NCBI GenBank assembly: GCA_023424215.1
Contig: JAFAEC010000005.1
Span: 1 to 19,530, forward strand
Source: Pseudomonadota bacterium
GTDB taxonomy: Bacteria; Pseudomonadota; Alphaproteobacteria; Caulobacterales; Caulobacteraceae
DNA: 19,530 nt
Direction of reading: 5' to 3'
This document shows, piece after piece, positions 1 through 8,013 of this stretch (position 1 is the first letter of the stretch; every line of letters begins with the position of its first letter). The position numbers and the translations under genes are program-made. The notes below the pieces were generated by a model that was not told the DNA's origin, ran no database searches, and worked only from the letters and a program-made list of their open reading frames with translations.

Positions 1-60
1 ACGCCGCGACGCGGCAGCCGACCCGGCCCGACCCGGTCACGCGCGTTGGCGAAGGAAAGA

Positions 61-106
61 ATGGTGGACGCGACAGGGATTGAACCTGTGACCCCTACGA
101 TGTCAA
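61..106 (-). tRNA. tRNA-Val(GAC), 3' half only (truncated)
   Basis: Read on the minus strand, this holds the anticodon loop TTGACAT (anticodon GAC), the 3' anticodon-stem strand CGTAG, a five-base variable loop, a perfect T arm (ACAGG-TTCAATC-CCTGT), the acceptor strand CGCGTCC and an encoded A-CCA. The 5' half should follow at higher coordinates and begin GGACGCG, but it is absent; unrelated sequence starts immediately after the anticodon loop. A break at that point is the usual footprint of a tyrosine-recombinase element that integrated into a tRNA gene. It is therefore read as an attachment-site remnant and not a working tRNA. The identity rests on the anticodon and stem complementarity. 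Confidence 0.8.
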
Positions 107-413
107 CAAAACGCCCCCACAGAGAACACAGCGAGGGCGGGTCTCTGAGGCTGCCAGCGTGCCCTCTGATGTCATCTCTTCTAATCTGCTCGCAGCTCTT
201 TCTGGGCAGCATCGTGTAAGCGCCGCCGTGGGTCGCCCGGCTTCGATCGACCGCTTCTGACTCATAGAGGACTCTTGGAAGGTCTGCTTGCCGACAAGCC
301 AGCCCCACCACTACCCGCGAGCGCGACCTGAAGGGGCAGGCTGATGAAAGTAATTGCCCAACCATCGGTTATGGCCCAGCTTCATGCGATGTCTTCGAGG
401 GGAGGATATCGGT
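107..413. other. Gap between tRNA-Val fragment and Sel1 gene
   Basis: About 300 bases with no convincing reading frame on either strand. No integrase or excisionase end is visible beside the tRNA fragment. The final bases carry the purine-rich ribosome-binding site of the Sel1-repeat gene (ggggagga, ending about 9 bases before its ATG). I see no clear promoter or terminator. Confidence 0.5.
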
Positions 414-1820
414 ATGCGCGCATGGCTTTCGAAGCTTGCGCCTCTGGCAATGGTCGCCGGGCTCGCGGCGGGTGCAGCACAGGCTGATCCCGCGACTGAC
501 GAGCGTAATCGCCAGGCCATGATGGCATCGATGCGAGCGCAAGATGCGGCCAACGATCGCGCCGCAGCCGACCGCGCGTTCCAGGCCGGGCTGGCGCAGC
601 AGCGTTCGCTAGGCAGCAGCAGCGGCTCACCCGCTTCCTCGTCGTCGGGATCGGGAGGCATGGGCACCCCGCTCGACGGGCTGGCGGCTGCACTTGGCAG
701 CGCCGGGCAGTCGACTACGGGGCCGCAGTCCGTGGTCGATCGCCGCAGCTACATCATCTATCAGCAGGAGACGGCTGAGCAGGTGATTGCCCGGCTGTTG
801 GCCGAGGCGGAAGGTGGCGATCCCGAAAGTGCCTGGAACCTGGGCCGCCTGTATTACACCGGGTATGCCGGGGTCCCCCGGGACGATGTCGAGGCGCGCC
901 GTTGGTTTGCCCTGGCCGGCGAGCGCGGTCATGCCGACGCGCTGGCAAACCTGGGCTATTTCGCCCACGAGGGCATCGGGGGTCCGCAGGACGAGACGCT
1001 GGCGCTGGACGCCACGGCGCGGGCGGCGGCTTCTGGCAGCACCTACGGCGCGGGGTTGAACGGGCTTTATCGCCTCAGCGGCTTGGCGGACGGACAGCAG
1101 GACCCTGTCGCCGTGGCCAACCTCGAGCGCGCGGCCGATGCGGGCGAGCTGTTTGCCCAAGCCGCTCTCGGTACAATCGTCTACGAATTGGGGGTCGGCG
1201 CTGCGGAGAATTGGGAACGCGCAGCGCATTATGCTCGGCTCGCAGCCGACCAAGGCCACGGCCCGTCGATGACCGAACTGGGGCGGATGATGTTCGTCGG
1301 CCGCGGTGTGGAGCAGGATGAACGCGGCGCCGTCGCCATGTTCCGCCGTGCGGCCGAAGCGGGCGATCCGGCAGGCATGTCGTTCCTTGGCCAGCTGTAC
1401 ATGACCGGCCAAGGAGTCCCCAATGACGTGGCTGCGGGGATGGAGTTGTTCCGCCGCGCGGCCGACCTGGGCCATCCCGAGGCGCAAGGCGTCTATGGCC
1501 TTTCGCTGATGCTGGGCCAGGGCGTGGCAGAGAATGTTTCCGAAGGTCTACGCTATATCCGCTTGGGAGCCGCCCAGAACGACCCACAAGCCTTGACCGT
1601 GCTCGGCAAGATGACCTTCGTGGGCGAAGGCGGCATCACCAGTGATGAGCGACGAGGAATTGAGCTGCTGCAGGCGGCCGCGGCGCGGGGTTACCAGGAC
1701 GCTATCGACACCCTGGCCATGGACGAGGTGCAAGACGCGATGACCCGCCTCGGCATGAGATCGGCGGGTGCACCAGCGTCCGGCAAGAACGCGGATGTGG
1801 TGGTCAAGTCGAAGCGGTGA
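414..1820 (+). CDS. Exported Sel1-repeat (TPR-like) protein
   Basis: 468-aa protein. The ATG at 414 is chosen because a strong ribosome-binding site (ggggagga) precedes it and a classic Sec signal peptide follows (MRAWLSKL, a hydrophobic run, then AAQA before DPATDER). An in-frame ATG at 354 would bury that signal. The mature N-terminus is charged and Ala/Arg/Gln-rich, followed by a Ser/Gly linker near residues 65-85. From about residue 130 to 445 there are about eight Sel1-like repeats of 36-38 residues, with the pattern A..LG.....G.GV..D...A...F..AA..G. Such solenoids bind other proteins; examples are known in envelope, exopolysaccharide and signalling roles. No catalytic domain is seen. 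It is probably periplasmic, with partner unknown. It is transcribed alone or ahead of the small exported proteins downstream. Confidence 0.88.
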   Translation: MRAWLSKLAPLAMVAGLAAGAAQADPATDERNRQAMMASMRAQDAANDRAAADRAFQAGLAQQRSLGSSSGSPASSSSGSGGMGTPLDGLAAALGSAGQSTTGPQSVVDRRSYIIYQQETAEQVIARLLAEAEGGDPESAWNLGRLYYTGYAGVPRDDVEARRWFALAGERGHADALANLGYFAHEGIGGPQDETLALDATARAAASGSTYGAGLNGLYRLSGLADGQQDPVAVANLERAADAGELFAQAALGTIVYELGVGAAENWERAAHYARLAADQGHGPSMTELGRMMFVGRGVEQDERGAVAMFRRAAEAGDPAGMSFLGQLYMTGQGVPNDVAAGMELFRRAADLGHPEAQGVYGLSLMLGQGVAENVSEGLRYIRLGAAQNDPQALTVLGKMTFVGEGGITSDERRGIELLQAAAARGYQDAIDTLAMDEVQDAMTRLGMRSAGAPASGKNADVVVKSKR

Positions 1821-1946
1821 CCATCCCGCCTAAGCCGCCCGGGGGTCGGTTACAGCGGGCGGTCGGGATAATGCTGACGGAGACATGTCAGTTTCCCACC
1901 GCTGTTCCGATAGCGTGGCGCCTGGTCAGGAGGAATCAGAACGACA

Positions 1947-2327
1947 ATGCTCGCCACAGTCTTCGCTGCGGCCGCCCTCCTCCAACACGGCTCATGTCAG
2001 AGCGGCGGCCCCGATCGATCACGCACAGCGGCGGAGGCCGCTCAAGCTTACGTTCAGGGACTGGCGGCGCGCGATCCCGGACCGATCAGATGGGTGACCC
2101 GGCCGGGCGCCCTCTGGCGTTCGCCCTCTGGGACTATAACGGACGCGGAGTTCTATGACCGCCTGCAATCGAGCGAGCTCCCGAACCAGTACCCCGTGAC
2201 CACTGGAATGATCGGCACGGCGAGGCAGGTTGCGATCGCCACCCGTCTGAGAGGCGTCGAAGGCAGCGAAACCCTGACGGTGCTGACCATCGAAGACGGA
2301 TGCATCGTGAACGTTCAACTGTTCTGA
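1947..2327 (+). CDS. Small exported protein, possible NTF2/SnoaL-like fold
   Basis: 126-aa protein of unknown function. The ATG at 1947 follows an aggagg sequence, though the spacing is long at about 13 bases. The N-terminus (MLATVFAAAALLQHG) resembles a short signal peptide; the cysteine after it lacks the leucine expected of a lipobox, so lipidation is doubtful. The rest begins with an Ala-rich helix (AAEAAQAYVQGLAARD), then has alternating strands, and ends in EDGCIVNVQLF. That layout recalls SnoaL/NTF2-like proteins (helix then curved sheet ending in ..DGkI..v), but this is only an inference from shape. A coding alternative in another frame (1817-2158) is rejected because its residue composition looks non-coding. 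Confidence 0.62.
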   Translation: MLATVFAAAALLQHGSCQSGGPDRSRTAAEAAQAYVQGLAARDPGPIRWVTRPGALWRSPSGTITDAEFYDRLQSSELPNQYPVTTGMIGTARQVAIATRLRGVEGSETLTVLTIEDGCIVNVQLF

Positions 2328-2476
2328 TGGCGTCCCGACGTCCGGGCGGCTCGTTCGACCTGTCCAGGGGCTCATGGGGCTGTTAGATTTCGGCAGGGCC
2401 ATCTGAGTGTACGCTCGCGAACAGGCTGAACAAATCTTGCCTTCGGTCGACATATCGTGTTGACGACCGTCGTTCT

Positions 2477-2510
2477 CCGGGCCAACCCTGCCGGACGGGG
2501 TTTGGCCCGG
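2477..2510 (+). promoter_or_regulatory. Hairpin abutting the ribosome-binding site of the 2519 gene
   Basis: The arm CCGGGCCAACCC (2477-2488) pairs with GGGGTTTGGCCCGG (2497-2510) with one bulged base, around an eight-base loop. The 3' arm runs straight into the weak Shine-Dalgarno-like gggga, about 7 bases before the ATG at 2519. It may be a translational control hairpin, or the terminator of something upstream; there is no T-run, which argues against a plain intrinsic terminator. Confidence 0.4.
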
Positions 2511-2518
2511 GGATCATC

Positions 2519-2986
2519 ATGAAGTCCATCGTTTGCAGCCTTGCCCTTGCGGCTGCCGTCCTGTCGCCGGCTGTCGCTCAGGCCCAGAACGCGGGCCTCA
2601 CCGCGAACTTCGGCGAAATCCGGCTCAACGCCGGCTTCACGCCGGATCCGTACCGGGCCTCGATCACCGCGGGCGGGTCGATCGACGCCTATACCGACAC
2701 CAACCTGCCCGGTTCGTGCGTCGGCAACATCAGCGCCGCCCCCGATTTCGAGGTGACCTACCGCGCCGGCAGTCTGCCGCTGGTGTTCCGCACCCGTTCA
2801 TCGACCGACACGACCCTGATCATCAACGGGCCCGACGGGCGCTGGTACTGCGACGACGACAGCTGGGGCGACGGCGACGCCGAGGTGCGTTTCAACCGTC
2901 CGCAGAGCGGTACCTATGACATCTGGGTCGGCACCTTCGGCGGCGGCACAGCGGCCGCGAACCTGCTGATCACTGAAACGCCCTAG
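2519..2986 (+). CDS. Secreted beta-rich protein, PPC-like domain
   Basis: 155-aa protein. It begins with a textbook signal peptide (MKSIVCSLALAAAVLSPAVAQAQ, cleavage after AQA). The mature part of about 130 residues has one cysteine pair (in PGSCVGN and WYCDDD) and a Gly/Asp-rich beta pattern. The end (SGTYDIWVGTFGGG...NLLITE) resembles bacterial pre-peptidase C-terminal (PPC) beta-sandwich domains, which often follow a secreted enzyme, but here no enzyme is attached. The Asp cluster DDDSWGDGDAE could bind calcium. Likely periplasmic or extracellular. No active site is seen and the function is not known. The ribosome-binding site is weak and lies next to a hairpin. Confidence 0.75.
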   Translation: MKSIVCSLALAAAVLSPAVAQAQNAGLTANFGEIRLNAGFTPDPYRASITAGGSIDAYTDTNLPGSCVGNISAAPDFEVTYRAGSLPLVFRTRSSTDTTLIINGPDGRWYCDDDSWGDGDAEVRFNRPQSGTYDIWVGTFGGGTAAANLLITETP

Positions 2987-3104
2987 GCGCGCCGCAGGTA
3001 GGCTGGGCCGCTCCGGGTGAGCCGACTGGGGCCGGCTGATTTGCGCGTGTCGGCGTTTGGCCCCCCTCTCATGGAATGTCGGGGTTGCTGGTTTGGGATG
3101 TGCG

Positions 3105-4094
3105 ATGTCGATCAGCTTGGCCAAGGTACGAGGGACGGTGGTCGTTGGCCTCTGGCTCGCCTTGTCGCCCGCGGACGCTGCTGCACAGGAGCCTCCGCCA
3201 GGATTTGTCCGGTATGTCCTGGACGAACTTAACCGTGGGTCCCTTGACATCGAGGACCCGACCAACCGTTCGATCCAGCTGACTGAAACGCCCCCGGGCG
3301 TGCTTTTGCCTGTCGACGTCAGCAGGGATGGGGTTGCGGACTGGCTGATCCAGTGGCCGGAGGAGCCACGATTCTGCGGAACCGGAGGCTGTCGCCTCAG
3401 CCTGTACGTCAGCGAAGGCGAGCACTTTCTACGCGTTTTTGACCGTCAGGCCTGGGATCCGGAGATCCGGACCATCGGAGACGAGGTCCGGCTGGAGGCT
3501 TCGTTTCATCACCTGAACTGCTTGTCCGCCCGGGAGGTCTGTCGCCTTGCATGGTCCTGGGACCCGGTCACACGCAGCCTTTCCGAGCGCCCGAGCGCCG
3601 ATGGCGAAGCTGTCATAAGCGGCTTTGGCGAGGCAACCGTGGACCTCGGCGACAGCGAAGGGCGGCCCGTGTTGCCCTCCAGCGTCCCGGCGGCTGTCCT
3701 TGACCGTCATCTCGCCGGCCGCCGCGCTTGCGGTCCTCCGGACGAGCCGGAGGAATTCACCGTGTCCTACCCCGCCGTAGCCTCGACGCCGGATCTGAAC
3801 GGCGACGGCGGGCGGGACTGGGTTATCGAGGCGCCCAGCGCCTGCGAAGGCCAGAGCCCTCCGGCTTATGGCTACGAGGTCTGGGTCACCAACGGGACGG
3901 AAGAGGCTGTGCGAGCTTTCGTTTCAGAGCCCGGCCGATGGCCACGGTTCAGGGTCGACCGCACGCCAGCGCAGCTGATCGACGGTCCCGCATGTCTTCC
4001 GGACGCTGTGTGCGAAACCATCACTCTCGAGTGGGACGTGGCCGCCGGAGCGTTCCGACCGGCCTCGTCGGAAAGCACCCCGTCCCAACCCTGA
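3105..4094 (+). CDS. Exported protein with two D-rich FG-GAP-like repeats
   Basis: 329-aa protein of unknown function. The ATG at 3105 is preferred over an in-frame TTG at 3057 because it opens a signal peptide (MSISLAKVRGTVVVGLWLAL, then ADAAAQ). The mature protein appears to contain two copies of one module. Each opens with an Asp-rich loop followed by DW and an isoleucine (DVSRDGVADWLIQWP; DLNGDGGRDWVIEAP). Each then has a beta-rich stretch ending in a cysteine pair (REVCRLAWSWD; DAVCETITLEWD). The DxNGDGxxD loop is EF-hand-like, as in FG-GAP/VCBS or dockerin calcium loops; the first copy is degenerate. The cysteines suggest disulfides in the periplasm. The ribosome-binding site is weak. 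Confidence 0.72.
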   Translation: MSISLAKVRGTVVVGLWLALSPADAAAQEPPPGFVRYVLDELNRGSLDIEDPTNRSIQLTETPPGVLLPVDVSRDGVADWLIQWPEEPRFCGTGGCRLSLYVSEGEHFLRVFDRQAWDPEIRTIGDEVRLEASFHHLNCLSAREVCRLAWSWDPVTRSLSERPSADGEAVISGFGEATVDLGDSEGRPVLPSSVPAAVLDRHLAGRRACGPPDEPEEFTVSYPAVASTPDLNGDGGRDWVIEAPSACEGQSPPAYGYEVWVTNGTEEAVRAFVSEPGRWPRFRVDRTPAQLIDGPACLPDAVCETITLEWDVAAGAFRPASSESTPSQP

Positions 4095-4142
4095 CGCCTT
4101 GGACCTGACAGGCGGTTGCCAAGTCGCTGGATGGAGCGAACG

Positions 4143-4583
4143 ATGATTTCGATTCTGGCCATTGCCACGGCGATCCTGTTCCCTGGGGAGCAGCAGTCGG
4201 CGCCGCTGGACGAGCGGGTGTACATTCTCAGCCAGAGTGAAGGCCGGGGTGACTATCTCTCGGCGCCAGACCAGACCGGGCCGAACACCAGAACCGCCTG
4301 GTCATGGTCGGTCTCGTCGACACCGGACGGCTCCCCGCTGATTGACGCCTTCCTCAACCATTACGATTGCGAGACATCCAGATTCCGGCGAATCCGCCAG
4401 GAGCGATACCGAGCTGACCAGCTCTATGACACCCGGCTATCGGACGCCGGGTTCCGCTCGCCGCACTGGCTCGAGATGGAGGGCCGGATCCTGAGAGAGA
4501 TTTGTCGAGGCGGCTACCAGGCCTTGCCTCAGGTGGAGAACATCGCCCTCGCTGCAGCCCGGCTGTCCTCCGGACGGTCCTGA
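4143..4583 (+). CDS. Small exported protein of unknown function
   Basis: 146-aa protein. The ATG at 4143 is chosen because ggagcg lies just upstream; two earlier in-frame starts (4116, 4131) would disrupt the hydrophobic N-terminus MISILAIATAILFPG. The short hydrophobic start suggests export or a membrane anchor. The mature part contains a Trp-rich strand (TAWSWSVSS) followed by DGSPLIDAFLNHYDCETSRFRRI, a pattern also found in small periplasmic proteins that compare stored values with a disulfide-bonded core (cysteines in HYDCET and EICRGG). I cannot assign a family. Its stop lies two bases before the ATG of the next small gene, so the two are probably co-transcribed and perhaps translationally coupled. 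Confidence 0.65.
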   Translation: MISILAIATAILFPGEQQSAPLDERVYILSQSEGRGDYLSAPDQTGPNTRTAWSWSVSSTPDGSPLIDAFLNHYDCETSRFRRIRQERYRADQLYDTRLSDAGFRSPHWLEMEGRILREICRGGYQALPQVENIALAAARLSSGRS

Positions 4584-4585
4584 GC

Positions 4586-4798
4586 ATGAAGCTTCTGCTC
4601 GGAGTGCTGTCCGTCATCATCGGAATGCAAGGCCTGTGGTCGGCGATCCGGCACCGGCGCCTGCGCGACAAGTCCGGATGGATATACGCCCGCGCCGAGA
4701 AACAGCCGCTCTATTTCTGGGTGATGACGGCCGTTTTTGCGCTCTTGGTCGGGACCGGCTGCGTTCTCATATTCCTGGCGATCACAGACGTCCCGTGA
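4586..4798 (+). CDS. 70-aa membrane protein, two helices
   Basis: 70-aa protein starting two bases after the stop of the 4143 gene. It has two hydrophobic helices, at residues about 2-19 (LLLGVLSVIIGMQGLWS) and 43-66 (YFWVMTAVFALLVGTGCVLIF). A basic loop (RHRRLRDKSGWIYARAEKQ) separates them and should sit in the cytoplasm. The short gap and shared direction imply an operon with the exported protein upstream. The function is unknown; such two-helix proteins are common and not diagnostic. Confidence 0.6.
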   Translation: MKLLLGVLSVIIGMQGLWSAIRHRRLRDKSGWIYARAEKQPLYFWVMTAVFALLVGTGCVLIFLAITDVP

Positions 4799-4852
4799 TC
4801 TGTCGGAAGCAACTGCCGCTGGCAGTTCGTGGACCCCGCTGAAACCACGGCT

Positions 4853-4990
4853 TCAGGGGAGAAAGCCTTCGCGTTGAGGCTCTGAGCGCCCCGGGTCACG
4901 TGGGGCCCCCGGCATCTTGAGCGGCAGAGCGATGCCGATGGAGCAGGCGGCGAACTTCTTGCCGTCGCCTGTGAGGTTCCGCGTGATCAC
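4853..4990 (-). other. Possible short ORF or gene remnant downstream of polA
   Basis: On the minus strand a 45-codon frame from a GTG at 4990 to a TGA at 4853 reads VITRNLTGDGKKFAACS... and shows a strong G/C preference at third positions in its first thirty codons. That looks like real coding sequence. No ribosome-binding site precedes the GTG, and an in-frame stop sits directly before it. It may be the tail of a decayed gene or a chance frame. No family recognised. Confidence 0.22.
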
Positions 4991-5067
4991 TCAGCGCAAG
5001 ATTCCCGGTAGGGCCGTTTTCCGCTGAGGCATCAATGTCCGGATCTGGCGCTGAGCCGCCGCCCCCC

Positions 5068-7968
5068 TCAATGCGCCTCGTCCCAGTTCCCCGCCGCCCG
5101 CGCCTCCACCACCAGCGGCACGCTCAGCGCCACGGCCGGCTCGGCCGCCCCCTCCATCACCCGGCGGATCACCGCGATGGCGCGCTCCGCCTCGCCCTCC
5201 GGCGCCTCGAAGACCAGTTCGTCGTGCACCTGCAGCAGCATCTTCACCCCTGACAGCCCGGCCGCCGCCAGCGCCCCCGGCATGCGCACCATGGCGCGGC
5301 GGATGATGTCCGCCGCCGCTCCCTGGATCGGGGCGTTGATCGCGGCGCGCTCGCCGAAGGCGCGCTCGGCCGCCGATTTGGACTGGATGGCCGGGATGTG
5401 GATGCGGCGCCCGAACAGGGTCTCGACCCGGCCGGTCTCGCGCACCCGGGCCTTCATCGCGTCCATATAGGCGCGGATGCCGGGGAAGCGCTCGAAATAG
5501 GTCTTGATGTAGGCCCCGGCCTCGCCCTGGTCGATGCCCAGCTGGTTGGCCAGGCCGAAGGCCGAGATGCCGTAGACGATGCCGAAGTTGATGGCCTTGG
5601 CGCGGCGCCGCGTCTCGGGGTCCATCTCGGCCAGCGGCACGTTGAACATCTCCGAGGCCGTGGCGGCGTGGATGTCGAGGCCGGCGGCGAAGGCGCGCTT
5701 CAGCTCGGGGATGTCGCCGATGTGGGCCAGCAGGCGCAGCTCGATCTGGCTGTAGTCGGCGCTGATCAGCACATGGCCGTCGGCGGGGATGAAGGCCTGG
5801 CGGATCTGGCGCCCGGTCTCGGTGCGGATCGGGATGTTCTGCAGGTTGGGGTCGGAGCTGGCCAGGCGGCCGGTGGAGGCGGCGGCCAGCTGGTAGGAGG
5901 TGTGGATGCGGTCGGTGGCCGGGTCCATGGCCTCGATCAGGGCGTCGGTGTAGGTGCCCTTCAGCTTGGAGAGCTGGCGCCAGTCCAGCAGCACCCGCGG
6001 CAGCTCGTGGGTCAGGGCCAGCTCCTCCAGCACGCTGGCCTCGGTGCCCCACTGGCCCGAGGCGGTCTTGCGGCCGCCGGGCAGGGCCATCTCGCCGAAC
6101 AGGATTTCGCCGATCTGGCGCGGCGAGCCGACATTGAAGGGCCGCCCGGCGAGGGCGTGGGCGCGCTGCTCCAGCTCGGCCATGCGCAGGCCGAACTCCG
6201 AGGACAGGCGGCGCAGGCGGTCGGGGTCGACGCGCACCCCGGCCCGCTCCATCTCCGCCAGCACGGCCGGCAGCGGGCGCTCGAGGGTCTCGTAGACGGT
6301 GACGAGGCCCTCTTCCGCCAGCCGGGGCTTGAGGATGCGCCACAGGCGCAGCGTCACGTCGGCGTCTTCGGCCGCGTAGCAGGTGGCCGGCTTCAGCTCG
6401 ACGTGTTTGAAGGACTTCTGGGCCTTGCCGGTCCCGGCCACGGCCTTGAACGGGGTCGGCTCGTGGCCGAGGTGGCGTCGGGCCAGCTCGTCCATGCCGT
6501 GCGGATGGCGGCCGCCGTCCAGCACGTAGGAGATCAGCATGGTGTCGTCGACGGGGGCGACGGCGATGCCGCGGCGGGCCATGACGGCGAGGTCGTACTT
6601 GCCGTTCTGGGTCACCTTGAGGACGGCGGGGTCCTCCAGCAGGGTCTTCAGCCGGTTGAGCGCCGTGGCCTTGTCGATCTGGGCGATCGGCTCCGGGGCC
6701 GGCCCGTCGCCGAACAGCCCCTCCCCCGCCTGCGGCGCCGCCTCATGCGTCAGCGGCACATAGCAGGCCTCGTTCGGCCCCACCGCCAGCGACACCCCGC
6801 ACAGCCCCGCATGCGTCGCGCTGAGCGAGTCCGTCTCGGTGTCGAAACCCACCACTCCCGCTTCTTTGGCCCGCGCGATCCAGCGGTCCAGCGCCTCCAC
6901 GGTCTGGACGCACTCGTAGGCGTCCATGTCGAAGCTCTGGGCCTCGGCCGGGGCGGGGGCGACGTCGCCGTAGCGCGGGGCCATGACCGGGGCCGAGGGC
7001 ATCTTCGGGCGGGCGGTGAAGGCCGAGCCGTCCTTCTGCGGGGCCTTGCCGTCGCCGACCCGGGCCCGCAGGCTGCGGAACTCCATGCGGTCGAGGAATT
7101 CGCCCAGCCGCTCGGGGTCGGGGTCGCGGACGGCGAAGTCTTCGATCGGCTCGGGGGCGGGGGCGTCGCAGGTCAGGCGGCACAGTTCCCGGCTGAGCCG
7201 GATCTGGTCGGCGAACTCGATCAGGGTCTCGCGCCGTTTCGGCTGCTTGATCTCGCCGGCGCGGGCCAGCAGGGTGTCGAGGTCGCCGTATTCGCCGATC
7301 AGCTGGGCCGCCGTCTTCGGCCCGATGCCGGGGGCGCCGGGAATGTTGTCGACGCTGTCGCCGATCAGGGCCTGGACCTCGACCACCTTGTCCGGGGTCA
7401 CCCCGAACTTCTCGAACACCGCCTCCTCCGCCAGCCGGCGGTCCTTCATCGGATCCCACATCACCACCGACGGCCCGATCAGCTGCATCAGGTCCTTGTC
7501 GGACGACACGATCACCGCCTCGCCCCCCGCGTCGCGCGCCTTGCAGGCGTAGGTGGCGATCAGGTCGTCGGCCTCGTAGCCGGGCAGTTCGACGCAGTGC
7601 ACCCCGAAGGCGGCGGTGGCCTCGCGGACCAGCGGGAACTGCGGGATCAGGTCCTCCGGCGGGGCCGAGCGGTTGGCCTTGTACTGGTCGTACATCTCGT
7701 TGCGGAAGGTCTTCTCCGAATGATCGAAGATGGCCACCAGATGCGTCGGCCCGTCCGGCCCCCGCATGTCCCGGATCAGCTTCCACAGCATGTTGCAGTA
7801 GCCCTGCACCGCCCCCACCGGCAGGCCATCGGACTTCCGCGTCAGCGGCGGCAGGGCGTGGTAGGCGCGGAAGATGTAGGCCGAGGCGTCGATCATCCAC
7901 AGCCGGACGGCCGGGCCGTCCTGGGTGAGCGGGCGGTCGGGGGTCTCGGGAGCGGCGGCGTCGGTCAT
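5068..7968 (-). CDS. polA: DNA polymerase I
   Basis: 966 aa, close to the family's usual 900-1000. It fills gaps and removes RNA primers during Okazaki-fragment maturation and in excision repair. The 5'-nuclease domain spans about residues 20-300 (GYEADDLIATYA near 130; SSDKDL near 155; helix-hairpin-helix DNIPGAPGIGPKTA near 207-220). The 3'-5' proofreading domain spans about 355-550 with intact catalytic residues (FDTETD 375-380; NGKYD 455-459; YAAED 531-535), so proofreading should be active, unlike in Taq polymerase. The polymerase domain follows, with motif A DYSQIELRLL (738-747), the O-helix RRRAKAINFGIVYG (787-800; Phe at the position that discriminates against dideoxynucleotides) and motif C QVHDE (913-917). 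The ATG at 7968 has no strong ribosome-binding site and lies 45 bases after a lipoprotein gene. Confidence 0.98.
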   Translation of the reverse strand: MTDAAAPETPDRPLTQDGPAVRLWMIDASAYIFRAYHALPPLTRKSDGLPVGAVQGYCNMLWKLIRDMRGPDGPTHLVAIFDHSEKTFRNEMYDQYKANRSAPPEDLIPQFPLVREATAAFGVHCVELPGYEADDLIATYACKARDAGGEAVIVSSDKDLMQLIGPSVVMWDPMKDRRLAEEAVFEKFGVTPDKVVEVQALIGDSVDNIPGAPGIGPKTAAQLIGEYGDLDTLLARAGEIKQPKRRETLIEFADQIRLSRELCRLTCDAPAPEPIEDFAVRDPDPERLGEFLDRMEFRSLRARVGDGKAPQKDGSAFTARPKMPSAPVMAPRYGDVAPAPAEAQSFDMDAYECVQTVEALDRWIARAKEAGVVGFDTETDSLSATHAGLCGVSLAVGPNEACYVPLTHEAAPQAGEGLFGDGPAPEPIAQIDKATALNRLKTLLEDPAVLKVTQNGKYDLAVMARRGIAVAPVDDTMLISYVLDGGRHPHGMDELARRHLGHEPTPFKAVAGTGKAQKSFKHVELKPATCYAAEDADVTLRLWRILKPRLAEEGLVTVYETLERPLPAVLAEMERAGVRVDPDRLRRLSSEFGLRMAELEQRAHALAGRPFNVGSPRQIGEILFGEMALPGGRKTASGQWGTEASVLEELALTHELPRVLLDWRQLSKLKGTYTDALIEAMDPATDRIHTSYQLAAASTGRLASSDPNLQNIPIRTETGRQIRQAFIPADGHVLISADYSQIELRLLAHIGDIPELKRAFAAGLDIHAATASEMFNVPLAEMDPETRRRAKAINFGIVYGISAFGLANQLGIDQGEAGAYIKTYFERFPGIRAYMDAMKARVRETGRVETLFGRRIHIPAIQSKSAAERAFGERAAINAPIQGAAADIIRRAMVRMPGALAAAGLSGVKMLLQVHDELVFEAPEGEAERAIAVIRRVMEGAAEPAVALSVPLVVEARAAGNWDEAH

Positions 7969-8013
7969 CGGCGGAACATAGGGGGCGCGGGCGCCGCCGT
8001 CACCGCCCGCGCG

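Noticed and set aside
1817..2158. Plus-strand ORF overlapping the end of the Sel1 gene
   Set aside because: It overlaps the better-supported 1947 gene in another frame and has Arg/Pro/Ser-rich, non-coding-like composition.
4991..6343. Minus-strand ORF (450 codons) overlapping the end of polA in another frame
   Set aside because: Arg/Pro/Gly-rich frame-shifted reading of polA, typical of high-GC shadow ORFs.
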